A DNA stretch of 64,000 nt, from the NCBI GenBank assembly GCA_013298125.1, contig JAAFJP010000001.1:238581-302580 (forward strand). The letters run 5' to 3'. The notes beneath the pieces were generated by a model. It saw nothing but the letters and a program-made list of their open reading frames with translations, was not told the DNA's origin and searched no databases. The stretch comes from Cytophagales bacterium (GTDB lineage Bacteria > Bacteroidota > Bacteroidia > Cytophagales > Spirosomataceae). The position numbers and the translations under genes were made by a program. Shown piece after piece: positions 43,711-51,573 of this stretch (the stretch's first letter is position 1; every line of letters begins with the position of its first letter).

Positions 43711-46509
43711 ATGAACTACCTACTCGAATCTACCGTCTGTATAACGATATTTTACGGACTTTACTATTTGATTTTCAGACGATTAACCTTCGTAAGGCTT
43801 AATCGTATTTACTTACTTTCGAGCTTAGTGATTGGGCTTTCGTTGCCTTTGATTTCGTATCAAATAAAAGAAGTCGTAAAAATTCCTGCGAGTGTAGAAT
43901 ATGAAGAAACTACTACCTCTATGCCCTTAGTCATCAATAGTTCTACGCCATTAATTTCAAATACGCCCATCGAAGAACCCTTTGATTGGAATATGATTTT
44001 ACAAGGAATCTATGTCTTGGGAATACTCTTTATGACTTTCAAACTCATATATTCTTTCAAAAACATATTCAAACTGATAATCAAAAATAAATCCTATAAA
44101 TCCCTAAATCCTACGAATCCCAATTCAGACGGGGTCGCCTCAGACAATTTTTACATCTCAACCCAAAGTCAATACGCCAATTCATCATTTTTTAACCTCA
44201 TTTTCATTGACGATGCTAATCTCACAGAATCAGAAATCAATCAAATTTTGGAACATGAAAAATGGCATATTCGACTATTTCATTCTTACGATTTGCTATT
44301 TGTAGAAATCCTGAAAATTATCTTTTGGTTCAATCCGATTTTGTGGTTGTATCAACGTTCACTCTCGGAAGTGCATGAGTATGAGGTAGATACACGCATG
44401 ATACAAGCCTATAACCCACAAACGTATGCACAATTGTTACTGAAATTGGCGACTTCATCACCACAATTGGCAACGACCCATCAATTCAGCCGTAAGCCCT
44501 TGACAGACCGTATTCATTTTTTATTCACTAAACAAAAATCCGTACCTATGAAACGATTAGCGTATTTGTCCGTTCTGCCCATCTTGGGGGCATTTTTCAT
44601 GGCTTTTTCTGTGGAGAAAGTTGTTGATTATCAAGAAGTTGAAGAGAGTTCTAAGTATTTTAAGATTGTGCGAGGCGAAAAAATGAATATCAAAAGTAAT
44701 GATATGTCCAAATTAGCCTTGATGGGATTGAAAAAAGATGAAATTACTTTTTTTATTGGTTTTGACAGATTATCCAAAGAATCTATTGAAGACGCAAGAG
44801 GGTATTTTAAAGATTATGGTTTTACTTTAAATATTGTGAATTCTCAATCAAATAAAAATGGGAAATTGATAAATATTGAACTTAGTCTTTTAGAGGACGA
44901 TGTTAAAAATAAACAAATTGGTCGAGAGCGAAACTATGATATGTATAATGATGGAGGTCGTTTTGATTTAGAAGAGTTTAAAAAAATGTCAAAAAAAGAT
45001 AAAGGATTTTGTCTTTCAATTCATGCTAATAAAAAAACAGGACATCACTCTGTTGCCTTAGCTGATATTGCACTGACTCCTCCACCGCCACCGAAAGCAC
45101 CTCCTGCACCACCAAAACCGCCACTTCCACCTGTAAAAGTTGGGGTGATAAAGAAAAATGAAACTGATAAAGTAGGAGAAGTAATAATAAACAATGAACG
45201 CTTTTTCTACGCAACTGATAAGAAAGGAGTTACCACAATTTATAATCGCTTTGGCGTTCAGGTTAATGAACAAGGTAAGGCTTTGACTTTGAAAGATATT
45301 CCAAAAGTTGGAATGATAAATTCTAAATCATCAAGAAATGTAAGTCTAACAGGTTTAGTGGTAGATTCGGAAACTTTACTTCCTCTGAATAATGCTGAAT
45401 TTTTTAATGATGATGAACAACTATTGGGAAAGACAAATGCTAATGGTTTTTACGATATAAACTTTGATGTAAATAATGAAGGAGAGATAAGATTTAAGTT
45501 GTCAGTCAAAAAAGATGGTTACGCTAAGTTTGTTCAAAATGAACATTGGGGAGACCTTCATAATAACTTGAATGCTTCTTTTTATTTTGGTTTAGGCAAA
45601 AAATGGACTAAGGCTAAACCATTCTCTGAACTGGTTACTGATAATAAATATACAACTTATGAAGAAATACAGAAGAGATTTTCACCTGTGAAAGATGAAC
45701 TTAATTTTGAAAAGAAAATCGAAAATGCAAAGAAGAATAATGCTTTTGTAGTTCATAAAATTGACAACGATTTCTATCTAATTAATAATTCTGGATGGAT
45801 AAAACTCAATTCGGCAGATGACAAAATCATTGTGAATAACGATAAAATTTTTACCGCAAAAGAGATAAATTCTTACATAAGTAGGAGTTGTGTAACAGGA
45901 ATGTCTCCGATTATTTCAAAAAATGCTTCTTTTGAAGTACAGGACAAGTGTTTACCATCAAAATCTTCTGTTAAAGTAGGAATGAGAAACCCTGAAAAAA
46001 GTACCTCAATAGTTCCGATTTATACTGATAATGAGGTAAATAAACGTGTTAATAGGTATATGCTTCCAAGTAATAATAACAAACTTATTTTTGAAGGGAA
46101 AATGATAGGAAAAGGCAAGTTTTTAAGTGAAGAGGTTACACAAAAAGATTGGCAGATTTTTTTAGAATACATTAATCACGATAGTTACTTTTCGCATAAA
46201 TATCGAGAAGAAATGAAACCTGAATATTGGAATGAACTTAAAGTCAAATCAGAAAAAATACCAGTAACTTTTGTTTCGTGGAGTCAAGGAGTAGAATATT
46301 GTAAATGGCAATCTCAAATGTTTAATTTTAAAGACCTTAAAAACCCTAATCATAAGACAATTATAGCCTTAAATGGAAAAGTAAAATTGCCTTATAAATT
46401 TAGACTGCCTACTGAAAGTGAGTGGGAAACGTTAGTAAAGAAAAAAATGATAAGTAGTAATTCAAGTGAAATCGGGTTTCGTTACATTTTAGAAACCCCT
46501 TCGAGCTAA
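43711..46509 (+). CDS. blaR1: BlaR1-type M56 metalloprotease with Pro-rich linker and reduced FGE domain
   Basis: ATG 43711 (MNYLLESTVCITIFYGLYYL) is chosen over a TTG frame at 43669 that lies in the palindrome. The 932-residue protein has N-terminal membrane helices, an M56 site HEKWH (182-186) with EVHEYEVD, a further helix (AYLSVLPILGAFFMAF), a Pro-rich stretch TPPPPPKAPPAPPKPPLPPV (about 456-475), a carboxypeptidase-regulatory-like domain (SLTGLVVDSETLLPLNNAEF) and a C-terminal FGE/sulfatase-modifying-type segment (EVTQKDWQIFLEYI, PVTFVSWSQGVEYCKWQ, FRLPTESEWETL, ending GFRYI). The FGE part lacks its middle and catalytic Cys pair. Residues 127-146 are repeat-derived. Confidence 0.85.
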   Translation: MNYLLESTVCITIFYGLYYLIFRRLTFVRLNRIYLLSSLVIGLSLPLISYQIKEVVKIPASVEYEETTTSMPLVINSSTPLISNTPIEEPFDWNMILQGIYVLGILFMTFKLIYSFKNIFKLIIKNKSYKSLNPTNPNSDGVASDNFYISTQSQYANSSFFNLIFIDDANLTESEINQILEHEKWHIRLFHSYDLLFVEILKIIFWFNPILWLYQRSLSEVHEYEVDTRMIQAYNPQTYAQLLLKLATSSPQLATTHQFSRKPLTDRIHFLFTKQKSVPMKRLAYLSVLPILGAFFMAFSVEKVVDYQEVEESSKYFKIVRGEKMNIKSNDMSKLALMGLKKDEITFFIGFDRLSKESIEDARGYFKDYGFTLNIVNSQSNKNGKLINIELSLLEDDVKNKQIGRERNYDMYNDGGRFDLEEFKKMSKKDKGFCLSIHANKKTGHHSVALADIALTPPPPPKAPPAPPKPPLPPVKVGVIKKNETDKVGEVIINNERFFYATDKKGVTTIYNRFGVQVNEQGKALTLKDIPKVGMINSKSSRNVSLTGLVVDSETLLPLNNAEFFNDDEQLLGKTNANGFYDINFDVNNEGEIRFKLSVKKDGYAKFVQNEHWGDLHNNLNASFYFGLGKKWTKAKPFSELVTDNKYTTYEEIQKRFSPVKDELNFEKKIENAKKNNAFVVHKIDNDFYLINNSGWIKLNSADDKIIVNNDKIFTAKEINSYISRSCVTGMSPIISKNASFEVQDKCLPSKSSVKVGMRNPEKSTSIVPIYTDNEVNKRVNRYMLPSNNNKLIFEGKMIGKGKFLSEEVTQKDWQIFLEYINHDSYFSHKYREEMKPEYWNELKVKSEKIPVTFVSWSQGVEYCKWQSQMFNFKDLKNPNHKTIIALNGKVKLPYKFRLPTESEWETLVKKKMISSNSSEIGFRYILETPSS
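44089..44148. repeat. Repeat fragment translated within blaR1
   Basis: AAATCCTATAAATCCCTAAA, TCCTACGAATCCCAATTCAG and ACGGGGTCGCCTCAGACAAT form a word tract in frame. GACGGGGTCGCCTC (44129-44142) is the exact reverse complement of 14 bases in the tandem repeat at 62750-62779, and the match continues into CAGACAA with one extra base. The AATCC...ATTCAGAC part resembles 7601-7615. It encodes the Lys/Asn/Pro/Ser-rich residues 127-146. Confidence 0.75.
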
Positions 46510-46515
46510 TTAATC

Positions 46516-46549
46516 AAAAAGGCTTCTGAGGGGACTCAGAAGCCTTTTT
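46516..46549. terminator. Strong bidirectional terminator after blaR1
   Basis: AAAAAGGCTTCTGAG (46516-46530) and CTCAGAAGCCTTTTT (46535-46549) form a perfect 15-bp stem with a four-base loop GGGA. It separates convergent blaR1 and lpd. Confidence 0.9.
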
Positions 46550-46582
46550 GATATATCAATAATTCTACAATTCAACCTTCAA

Positions 46583-47983
46583 CTAAGAATGCAAAGCCCG
46601 ATTTTCAGTAGCCGCCAAACACGCCTCTTTCATAGCTTCCGTATAGGTAGGATGTGCGTGCGACATACGAGCAACGTCTTCTGCACTGGCACGGTATTCC
46701 ATTGCCACAACAGCCTCCGCAATCATGTCAGCGGCTCTTGCACCGATGATGTGTACGCCCAAGATTTCGTCCGTAGTTTTGTCTGCCAAAACCTTTACTA
46801 AACCGTCCGTGTCCATCGAAGCCGTCGCACGTCCTAATGCTTTGAAAGGAAATGAACCCATTTTATAAGCCTTTCCCGATGCTTTCAATTCCTCCTCAGT
46901 TGCACCCACCGAAGCCACTTCGGGCCAAGTATAAACCACGCCTGGAATCAAATTATAATTAATATGCGGTTTTTGCCCTGCGATAGTCTCCGCCACAAAA
47001 ACGCCTTCTTCTTCTGCCTTGTGAGCCAACATCGCTCCACGAACTACGTCCCCGATGGCGTAAATATTAGGCACATTCGTTTGTAAAGTATGTTCATCTA
47101 CAACTACTTTGCCTCTGTCCATCGCAATACCTGCGGCTTCTATATTCAAACCATCCGTAAATGCACGACGACCTATACAAACCAAAACGTAATCACCCGT
47201 CAAGGTTACTTCTTCGCCTTTGGCGTTGGTTGCTGTTACGGTTGCATCATCACCATTATTGACCACGTTAGTAACTTTATGAGAAAAATAATACTCAGCC
47301 CCCAATTTCTTAATGGCTTTTTGCAATTCTTTCCCCATCGTTTTATCCATCGTCGGAATCATCGAGTCTGCAAATTCTACGAAGCTAACTTTTGCTCCCA
47401 AACGTGCATAAACCGACCCTAACTCTGCCCCAATTACCCCCGCACCAATCACAATCATATGCTTTGGTATTTCTTGTAAATTCAAGGCTTCGGTAGAGGT
47501 GATAATACGTTTTTTATCAACGGGCATAAAAGGCAAAACCGTTGGTTTTGAACCCGTGGCGATGATAACGTTTTTAGTCGTCAAATCCTCAGAAGTACCG
47601 TCGGCTTTGGAAACTTTAATCGTATTTTTATCTACAAAAGAACCAAGACCGTTGTAGGTCGTGATTTTATTTTTTTTCATCAAATACGTAATCCCATCGT
47701 TCATTTTCTTGACCACGCCCGACTTACGATTAATCATCTGAGGCATATTTGCGACAGGAGCTGAGATTTCAATTCCGTGTTCTGCGAAAGTATGAGCGGC
47801 ATTATAAAAATGCTCAGATGAGTCCAAAAGGGCTTTTGAAGGAATACAGCCTACATTTAGGCAAGTTCCACCGAGGGCATTATATTTTTCGATAAGGGCA
47901 ACCTTCATGCCCAATTGTGATGCACGAATGGCGGCAACATACCCGCCAGGACCCGAACCAATTACTATTACGTCGTATTGCAT
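46583..47983 (-). CDS. lpdA: Dihydrolipoyl dehydrogenase (E3)
   Basis: The 466-residue flavoprotein has the FAD motif VIGSGPGGYVAAIRASQLG, the redox disulfide GGTCLNVGCIPSKALL (Cys41, Cys46), a NAD-binding IGAGVIGAELGSVYARLGA and the C-terminal HAHPTYTEAMKEA with catalytic His/Glu. It reoxidises dihydrolipoyl groups of the 2-oxoacid dehydrogenase complexes. odhB and odhA lie upstream on the same strand, so it likely serves 2-oxoglutarate dehydrogenase. Confidence 0.97.
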   Translation of the reverse strand: MQYDVIVIGSGPGGYVAAIRASQLGMKVALIEKYNALGGTCLNVGCIPSKALLDSSEHFYNAAHTFAEHGIEISAPVANMPQMINRKSGVVKKMNDGITYLMKKNKITTYNGLGSFVDKNTIKVSKADGTSEDLTTKNVIIATGSKPTVLPFMPVDKKRIITSTEALNLQEIPKHMIVIGAGVIGAELGSVYARLGAKVSFVEFADSMIPTMDKTMGKELQKAIKKLGAEYYFSHKVTNVVNNGDDATVTATNAKGEEVTLTGDYVLVCIGRRAFTDGLNIEAAGIAMDRGKVVVDEHTLQTNVPNIYAIGDVVRGAMLAHKAEEEGVFVAETIAGQKPHINYNLIPGVVYTWPEVASVGATEEELKASGKAYKMGSFPFKALGRATASMDTDGLVKVLADKTTDEILGVHIIGARAADMIAEAVVAMEYRASAEDVARMSHAHPTYTEAMKEACLAATENRALHS

Positions 47984-48009
47984 TGTTATAAATTTTCGAT
48001 TTCTAAAAA

Positions 48010-48285
48010 TTAACCAGGAAGCCCGTCTCCATCCAAATCAAAACCAATTCGTTTATGCTCGCCAACGGATTGGGCTGTTCCCAATTTTTTGAACATAAAC
48101 AAAACTTGAATGGTTGAACCCCCAGAGTTTACATTTTGTGTACTCACTAATTCCCATCCTTGCGAACCATAGAGACATAGCATATCATTTACCAGTTTGG
48201 CATCGAGTCCACGTTTGCCATTTAGGTCAAAAATTAAGGGGTTAATGTCGGCAAGGACAGTTAGATAATCCCATTTTACTGTCAT
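48010..48285 (-). CDS. DUF4177-like small protein
   Basis: The 91-residue protein has the short DUF4177 pattern: WDYLTVLADINP at the start and MLCLYGSQGWELVSTQNV in the middle, followed by QVLFMFKK. A polar tail (HKRIGFDLDGDGLPG) is extra and unusual, resembling an EF-hand-like loop DLDGDGLPG. The function is unknown. It lies between lpd and another small gene on the same strand. Confidence 0.7.
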   Translation of the reverse strand: MTVKWDYLTVLADINPLIFDLNGKRGLDAKLVNDMLCLYGSQGWELVSTQNVNSGGSTIQVLFMFKKLGTAQSVGEHKRIGFDLDGDGLPG

Positions 48286-48309
48286 AATTACTTAGGATAT
48301 TGTTATCAA

Positions 48310-48573
48310 TTATTTCGAAATTTCACGTCTAATCATCACCCCGATTGTACGTCTTGGAGGAAATGTACCTGTATAAACGCAAGTGGCAGTATCGAAAGAT
48401 TCTCTCCAATTAGGGCAAGTTAAGGCAAGTGTTCTTTTATCTTTATTATGAGCAACAACACAAGCTGAAATTATAGGAGTATGATTTTCACCATATTCAG
48501 GATTTCCCAAAAGCACCCACTCATCAGGAAAGAGCTTTTTTATTTCTTCAAAACTTAAAACTTGATTGTCCAT
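48310..48573 (-). CDS. Small protein of unknown function
   Basis: The 87-residue protein (SFEEIKKLFPDEWVLLGNPE, TPIISACVVAHNKD, ASCPN-like CPNWRESF, VYTGTFPPRRTIGVMI) has no recognised family, membrane helix or signal peptide. I recall similar short proteins with the same start (FPDEWVLL) in scattered bacteria, sometimes beside protease or toxin-antitoxin genes. The gene precedes the DUF4177 gene by 24 bases. Confidence 0.55.
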   Translation of the reverse strand: MDNQVLSFEEIKKLFPDEWVLLGNPEYGENHTPIISACVVAHNKDKRTLALTCPNWRESFDTATCVYTGTFPPRRTIGVMIRREISK

Positions 48574-48580
48574 ATTTTTT

Positions 48581-48642
48581 GTGGTGTTAGGTTTTAGGTG
48601 TCAGTATTTCAACTAACGCCTAACCCCTAAAACCTGATACCT
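48581..48642. repeat. Palindrome of AGGTTTTAGGTGTCAG words
   Basis: TTAGGTTTTAGGTGTCAG (48587-48604) is matched, inverted, by CTAACGCCTAACCCCTAAAA followed by CCTGATACC. It belongs to the same word family as the element at 1-105 and sits right behind the odhB stop at 48645. Confidence 0.7.
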
Positions 48643-48644
48643 AT

Positions 48645-50216
48645 TTATACATCTAACAACAAACGAGTCGGGTCTTCTAACAATTGCTTCACTCTCACCA
48701 AGAAAGAAACGGATTCCTTTCCGTCAATAATTCTATGGTCATAAGAGAGTGCTACGTACATAATTGGACGCACAACTATCTGACCCTCAACTACTACCGC
48801 ACGTTCAACGATGTTGTGCATTCCCAAAATCGCAACTTGTGGAGCATTGATAATTGGCGTTGAAAGCATCGAACCAAATACACCACCGTTAGTGATAGTG
48901 AACGTTCCGCCCGACATTTCTTGTAAAGTCAATTTATTATTTTTTGCCAAAGTCGCTAAACGCACAACCTCACCTTCGATACCTGCCAATGATAAATTTT
49001 CAGCATTTCTGATTACTGGAACTACCAAACCTTTTGGAGCTGAAACCGCAATCGAAATATCACAGAAATCATTATAAACTATTTCCTCTCCATCAATCGA
49101 AGCATTCACGGCTGGGAATTCTTTGAGAGCTACACAGACTGCCTTTGTGAAAAACGACATGAATCCTAAACCTACACCATGTTTTTCTTTGAATTTGTCT
49201 TTGTATTTTCCTCTCAAATCCATGATTGGCTTCATGTCCACCTCATTGAAAGTAGTTAGCATTGCTGTCTCATTTTTCACTTGAACCAAACGACGAGCAA
49301 CCGTTTTACGCAACGAAGTCATTTTCTCACGACGCTGATTTCTATTTCCCGATTGTGGAATTGAAACAGCAACTGGTTGAGAAGTTGGAGCAACCGTTGG
49401 TGTTGGAATAGAAGGACTGCTAACTGCCGACTGCTGACTGCCAACTGCCGATTGGGCATCCTCTTTTGTGATACGTCCACCTACGCCCGTACCTGCTACT
49501 GAACTTGCATCAATTCCTTTTTCTGCTAATACTTTTGCAGCGGCTGGTGAAGCGTGTCCTGCAGCGTAACTTTCTGATTGAGAAGGCGTTGCTGTTGCTT
49601 GTGGCGTTGAAACGGGTGTGCTTACTGATGGCGTTGCAACTGCTCCTGCACCAACCGTAATCGTGGCAACTACTGCCCCAATTGCCAAAGTTGTACCTGC
49701 TTCTGCAACGATATGTAATGTTCCAGCAACTTCTGAGGGTAATTCAAAAGTGGCTTTATCTGATTCTAATTCACAAAGAACTTCATCCATTTTCACAGAA
49801 TCACCTTCTTTTTTATTCCAAGATGAAACAGTTACTTCCGTGATTGATTCACCAACGGCAGGGACTTTGATTTCTATTAGCTGTGAGCTTTGAGCTTTGA
49901 GCTGTGAGTTTTCTGCGACAGGGGCAACTTCTATAATTGGTATAGGTGCTGCATTAGCATTGCTCATGGCTGATTGCTCATGGCTCACTTCTATCGTACA
50001 AATAATCGCACCAATCGGAAGCGTATCACCTTCTTTGGCAACGATTCTGAGGACTCCTTCGGCTTCGGCGGGGAGTTCAAAAGTAGCTTTGTCTGATTCT
50101 AATTCACACAAAACTTCGTCCATTTTTACCACATCGCCATCTTTTTTATTCCAAGTAGCGATAGTTACTTCGGTTATTGATTCGCCTACTGGCGGAACTT
50201 TCATTTCAATTGCCAT
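48645..50216 (-). CDS. odhB: 2-Oxoglutarate dehydrogenase E2, dihydrolipoyl succinyltransferase, with two lipoyl domains
   Basis: The 523-residue protein has two lipoyl domains (lipoyl Lys43 and Lys154, both in [12 protein letters not shown]), a subunit-binding domain ([16 protein letters not shown] to RITKED, about 223-253) and the acyltransferase core with [13 protein letters not shown] (His494, Asp498). It transfers succinyl groups to CoA. Two lipoyl domains are unusual for E2o, which normally has one. Linker segments at about residues 77-90, 102-114 and 255-268 are coded by DNA word repeats. A gap with two nuclease-like genes separates it from odhA. Confidence 0.95.
   Translation of the reverse strand: MAIEMKVPPVGESITEVTIATWNKKDGDVVKMDEVLCELESDKATFELPAEAEGVLRIVAKEGDTLPIGAIICTIEVSHEQSAMSNANAAPIPIIEVAPVAENSQLKAQSSQLIEIKVPAVGESITEVTVSSWNKKEGDSVKMDEVLCELESDKATFELPSEVAGTLHIVAEAGTTLAIGAVVATITVGAGAVATPSVSTPVSTPQATATPSQSESYAAGHASPAAAKVLAEKGIDASSVAGTGVGGRITKEDAQSAVGSQQSAVSSPSIPTPTVAPTSQPVAVSIPQSGNRNQRREKMTSLRKTVARRLVQVKNETAMLTTFNEVDMKPIMDLRGKYKDKFKEKHGVGLGFMSFFTKAVCVALKEFPAVNASIDGEEIVYNDFCDISIAVSAPKGLVVPVIRNAENLSLAGIEGEVVRLATLAKNNKLTLQEMSGGTFTITNGGVFGSMLSTPIINAPQVAILGMHNIVERAVVVEGQIVVRPIMYVALSYDHRIIDGKESVSFLVRVKQLLEDPTRLLLDV
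49414..49455. repeat. GGACTGCTAACTGCCGACTG tandem words in odhB
   Basis: GGACTGCTAACTGCCGACTG, then CTGACTGCCAACTGCCGATT repeat the word ACTGCC(G/A) at 7-bp steps, in the odhB linker just before the catalytic core ([12 protein letters not shown]). The 7-bp period is not a multiple of three, so the repeat is at the DNA level. Confidence 0.65.
49878..49910. repeat. TAGCTGTGAGCTTTGAGC tandem words in odhB
   Basis: TAGCTGTGAGCTTTGAGCTT and TGAGCTGTGAGTT repeat the 7-bp word GAGCTTT/GAGCTGT. It encodes [11 protein letters not shown] between the two lipoyl domains. The 13-bp AGCTCAAAGCTCA (minus strand) is shared with the signal-peptide part of the DUF4835 gene. Confidence 0.65.
49959..49988. repeat. 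Exact 13-bp tandem ATTGCTCATGGCT in odhB
   Basis: ATTGCTCATGGCT occurs at 49959-49971 and 49973-49985, one base apart, giving a 14-bp period. It encodes the linker [11 protein letters not shown] between the lipoyl domains, read in two different frames, so the similarity was created at the DNA level. Confidence 0.75.
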
Positions 50217-50258
50217 ATCTCAATTTCGGATTTTGGTTATCCTTTGTAATTTTTCTGC

Positions 50259-50864
50259 TTAAATATTTTCTTTATAATAATCTATAATTTGTTGAAAAAC
50301 TGCGAGTAACTCATTCAATTCATTCAAATAATAAATTCTTGAATCTATGGTTAGTTCTGAGTCAATTTTTAGAAATAACCATTCATTACCCGTCGTGACA
50401 CAACCAAATATATGGTCTATTTTTACGCCTTTTTTTTCGTTAAATAACTTTGCACCAACTAATTGAGCGGCACATTGAGGAACCCCCAAATCAATATCAT
50501 TTTTCTTGGCTTCTACAATCTGAAAAATGGGAAAATTAATACTGAATGAACCAACGTCTTTTGCCAAAATAAAATCGCACTCCCCATTCAAACCTTGTGT
50601 ATTATCCACACTTAAATTATCGCCTGAATAAATTGTAAAAAAATTTTGATTCCGATGCCTCAATTCTACTAAAATTGGAAAGACAATTGATTCTGATTTT
50701 GCTTTTTCACTTCTGATAGGCAACTCTGCTGCCATGTCAAGGGCATATTTCAAATTCGGACTTGGTTCAAGTGGAGGTAAATTGTCATCAAAAAGACGTT
50801 TTACTTTATTCTTGATCCCAAATTTTGATTCAATATCATCAAAAGAAAAATCTCCGTAAGCCAT
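50259..50864 (-). CDS. PD-(D/E)XK-like nuclease-fold protein, copy 2
   Basis: The 201-residue protein is a paralogue of its neighbour. Shared landmarks are FGI.K at 15-20, SE at 57-58, GLNGECDFILAK (91-102), an EAKKNDID at 118-125 and an AAQLVGAKL-like segment (132-140). A strand-Glu, a Cys-Asp (ECD, 95-97) and an ExK (118-120), followed by a Gln (130), match the PD-(D/E)XK nuclease layout. No DNA-recognition domain is seen. Similar proteins of unknown role are common in some bacteria. It lies directly upstream of odhB. Confidence 0.7.
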   Translation of the reverse strand: MAYGDFSFDDIESKFGIKNKVKRLFDDNLPPLEPSPNLKYALDMAAELPIRSEKAKSESIVFPILVELRHRNQNFFTIYSGDNLSVDNTQGLNGECDFILAKDVGSFSINFPIFQIVEAKKNDIDLGVPQCAAQLVGAKLFNEKKGVKIDHIFGCVTTGNEWLFLKIDSELTIDSRIYYLNELNELLAVFQQIIDYYKENI

Positions 50865-50870
50865 GATTTT

Positions 50871-51479
50871 TTAGTCTAAATATGTATTGATAACTTTCTG
50901 CCAAACACCCAATAATTGAGGGAGATTTGCTAAATTATATCGGTCTTTGTCAATATAAACGGTATCGTCCTTCAAGTACAAGAAAATCCATTCGTAACCG
51001 TTCGTACAGACACCGTATAAATTTACGTAAGGAATATTCCTTTTTTGATTATAAATCCTTGCTCCAAGTAATTGAGCTGCATTTTGAGACAATGATTTTG
51101 GATTGTCAATATCTCCTTTTTTTGCCTCACAAACATCAATCAAAGGTGCTGTTAATTCTATTGACCCTGGGGATTTTGCAAAGATAAAATCACATTCTCC
51201 GTTTAATCCTTTTGAACGTTCTGCATCAAGATTTTCTCCCGAAAACAACTCAATTACTTCCTTATTTCTGTTTCGTACTTCTCTCAAAACTGGCAAAACG
51301 ATAGCCTCAGAAACTGCCTTTTCGGTTGTGAGAGGCATTTCTCTTGCATTTTCCAAAGAGGTAATCAAAAAATCGCTTGGTTTGATTAGCTCTATGGGGT
51401 CATACAACAATTTTGCTCTTTTCTGAGAAATTCCAAATTGTTCTTTCAAATCAGAAAATCGAAAGTTTTTGTATGACAT
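50871..51479 (-). CDS. PD-(D/E)XK-like nuclease-fold protein, copy 1
   Basis: The 202-residue protein has the same landmarks as its neighbour at the same positions: SE at 57-58, GLNGECDFIFAK (91-102), CEAKKGDID (117-125), Gln132 with AAQLLGARI. Two copies separated by six bases in the same direction indicate a tandem duplication that diverged considerably. The conserved Glu58, Asp97, Glu118 and Lys120 in both suggest a retained active site; the biological role is unknown. It sits between odhA and odhB on the same strand. Confidence 0.7.
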   Translation of the reverse strand: MSYKNFRFSDLKEQFGISQKRAKLLYDPIELIKPSDFLITSLENAREMPLTTEKAVSEAIVLPVLREVRNRNKEVIELFSGENLDAERSKGLNGECDFIFAKSPGSIELTAPLIDVCEAKKGDIDNPKSLSQNAAQLLGARIYNQKRNIPYVNLYGVCTNGYEWIFLYLKDDTVYIDKDRYNLANLPQLLGVWQKVINTYLD

Positions 51480-51484
51480 GACTT

Positions 51485-51573
51485 TAATTTGAAAATTTGA
51501 AAATATATTAATTTGAAGATAGATGGGCTTAATTAATTTTCAAATTAGCACATTTTCAAATCTTCAAATTATC
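51485..51573. repeat. Palindrome of TTTGAAAATTTGAAAA words at the odhA stop
   Basis: TAATTTGAAAATTTGAAAAT and TTAATTTGAAGAT (left) are inverted in AATTAATTTTCAAATTAGC and TTTTCAAATCTTCAAATTAT (right). The element ends flush with the odhA stop codon (51574-51576). The same words occur at 39911 and 56980. Confidence 0.75.
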
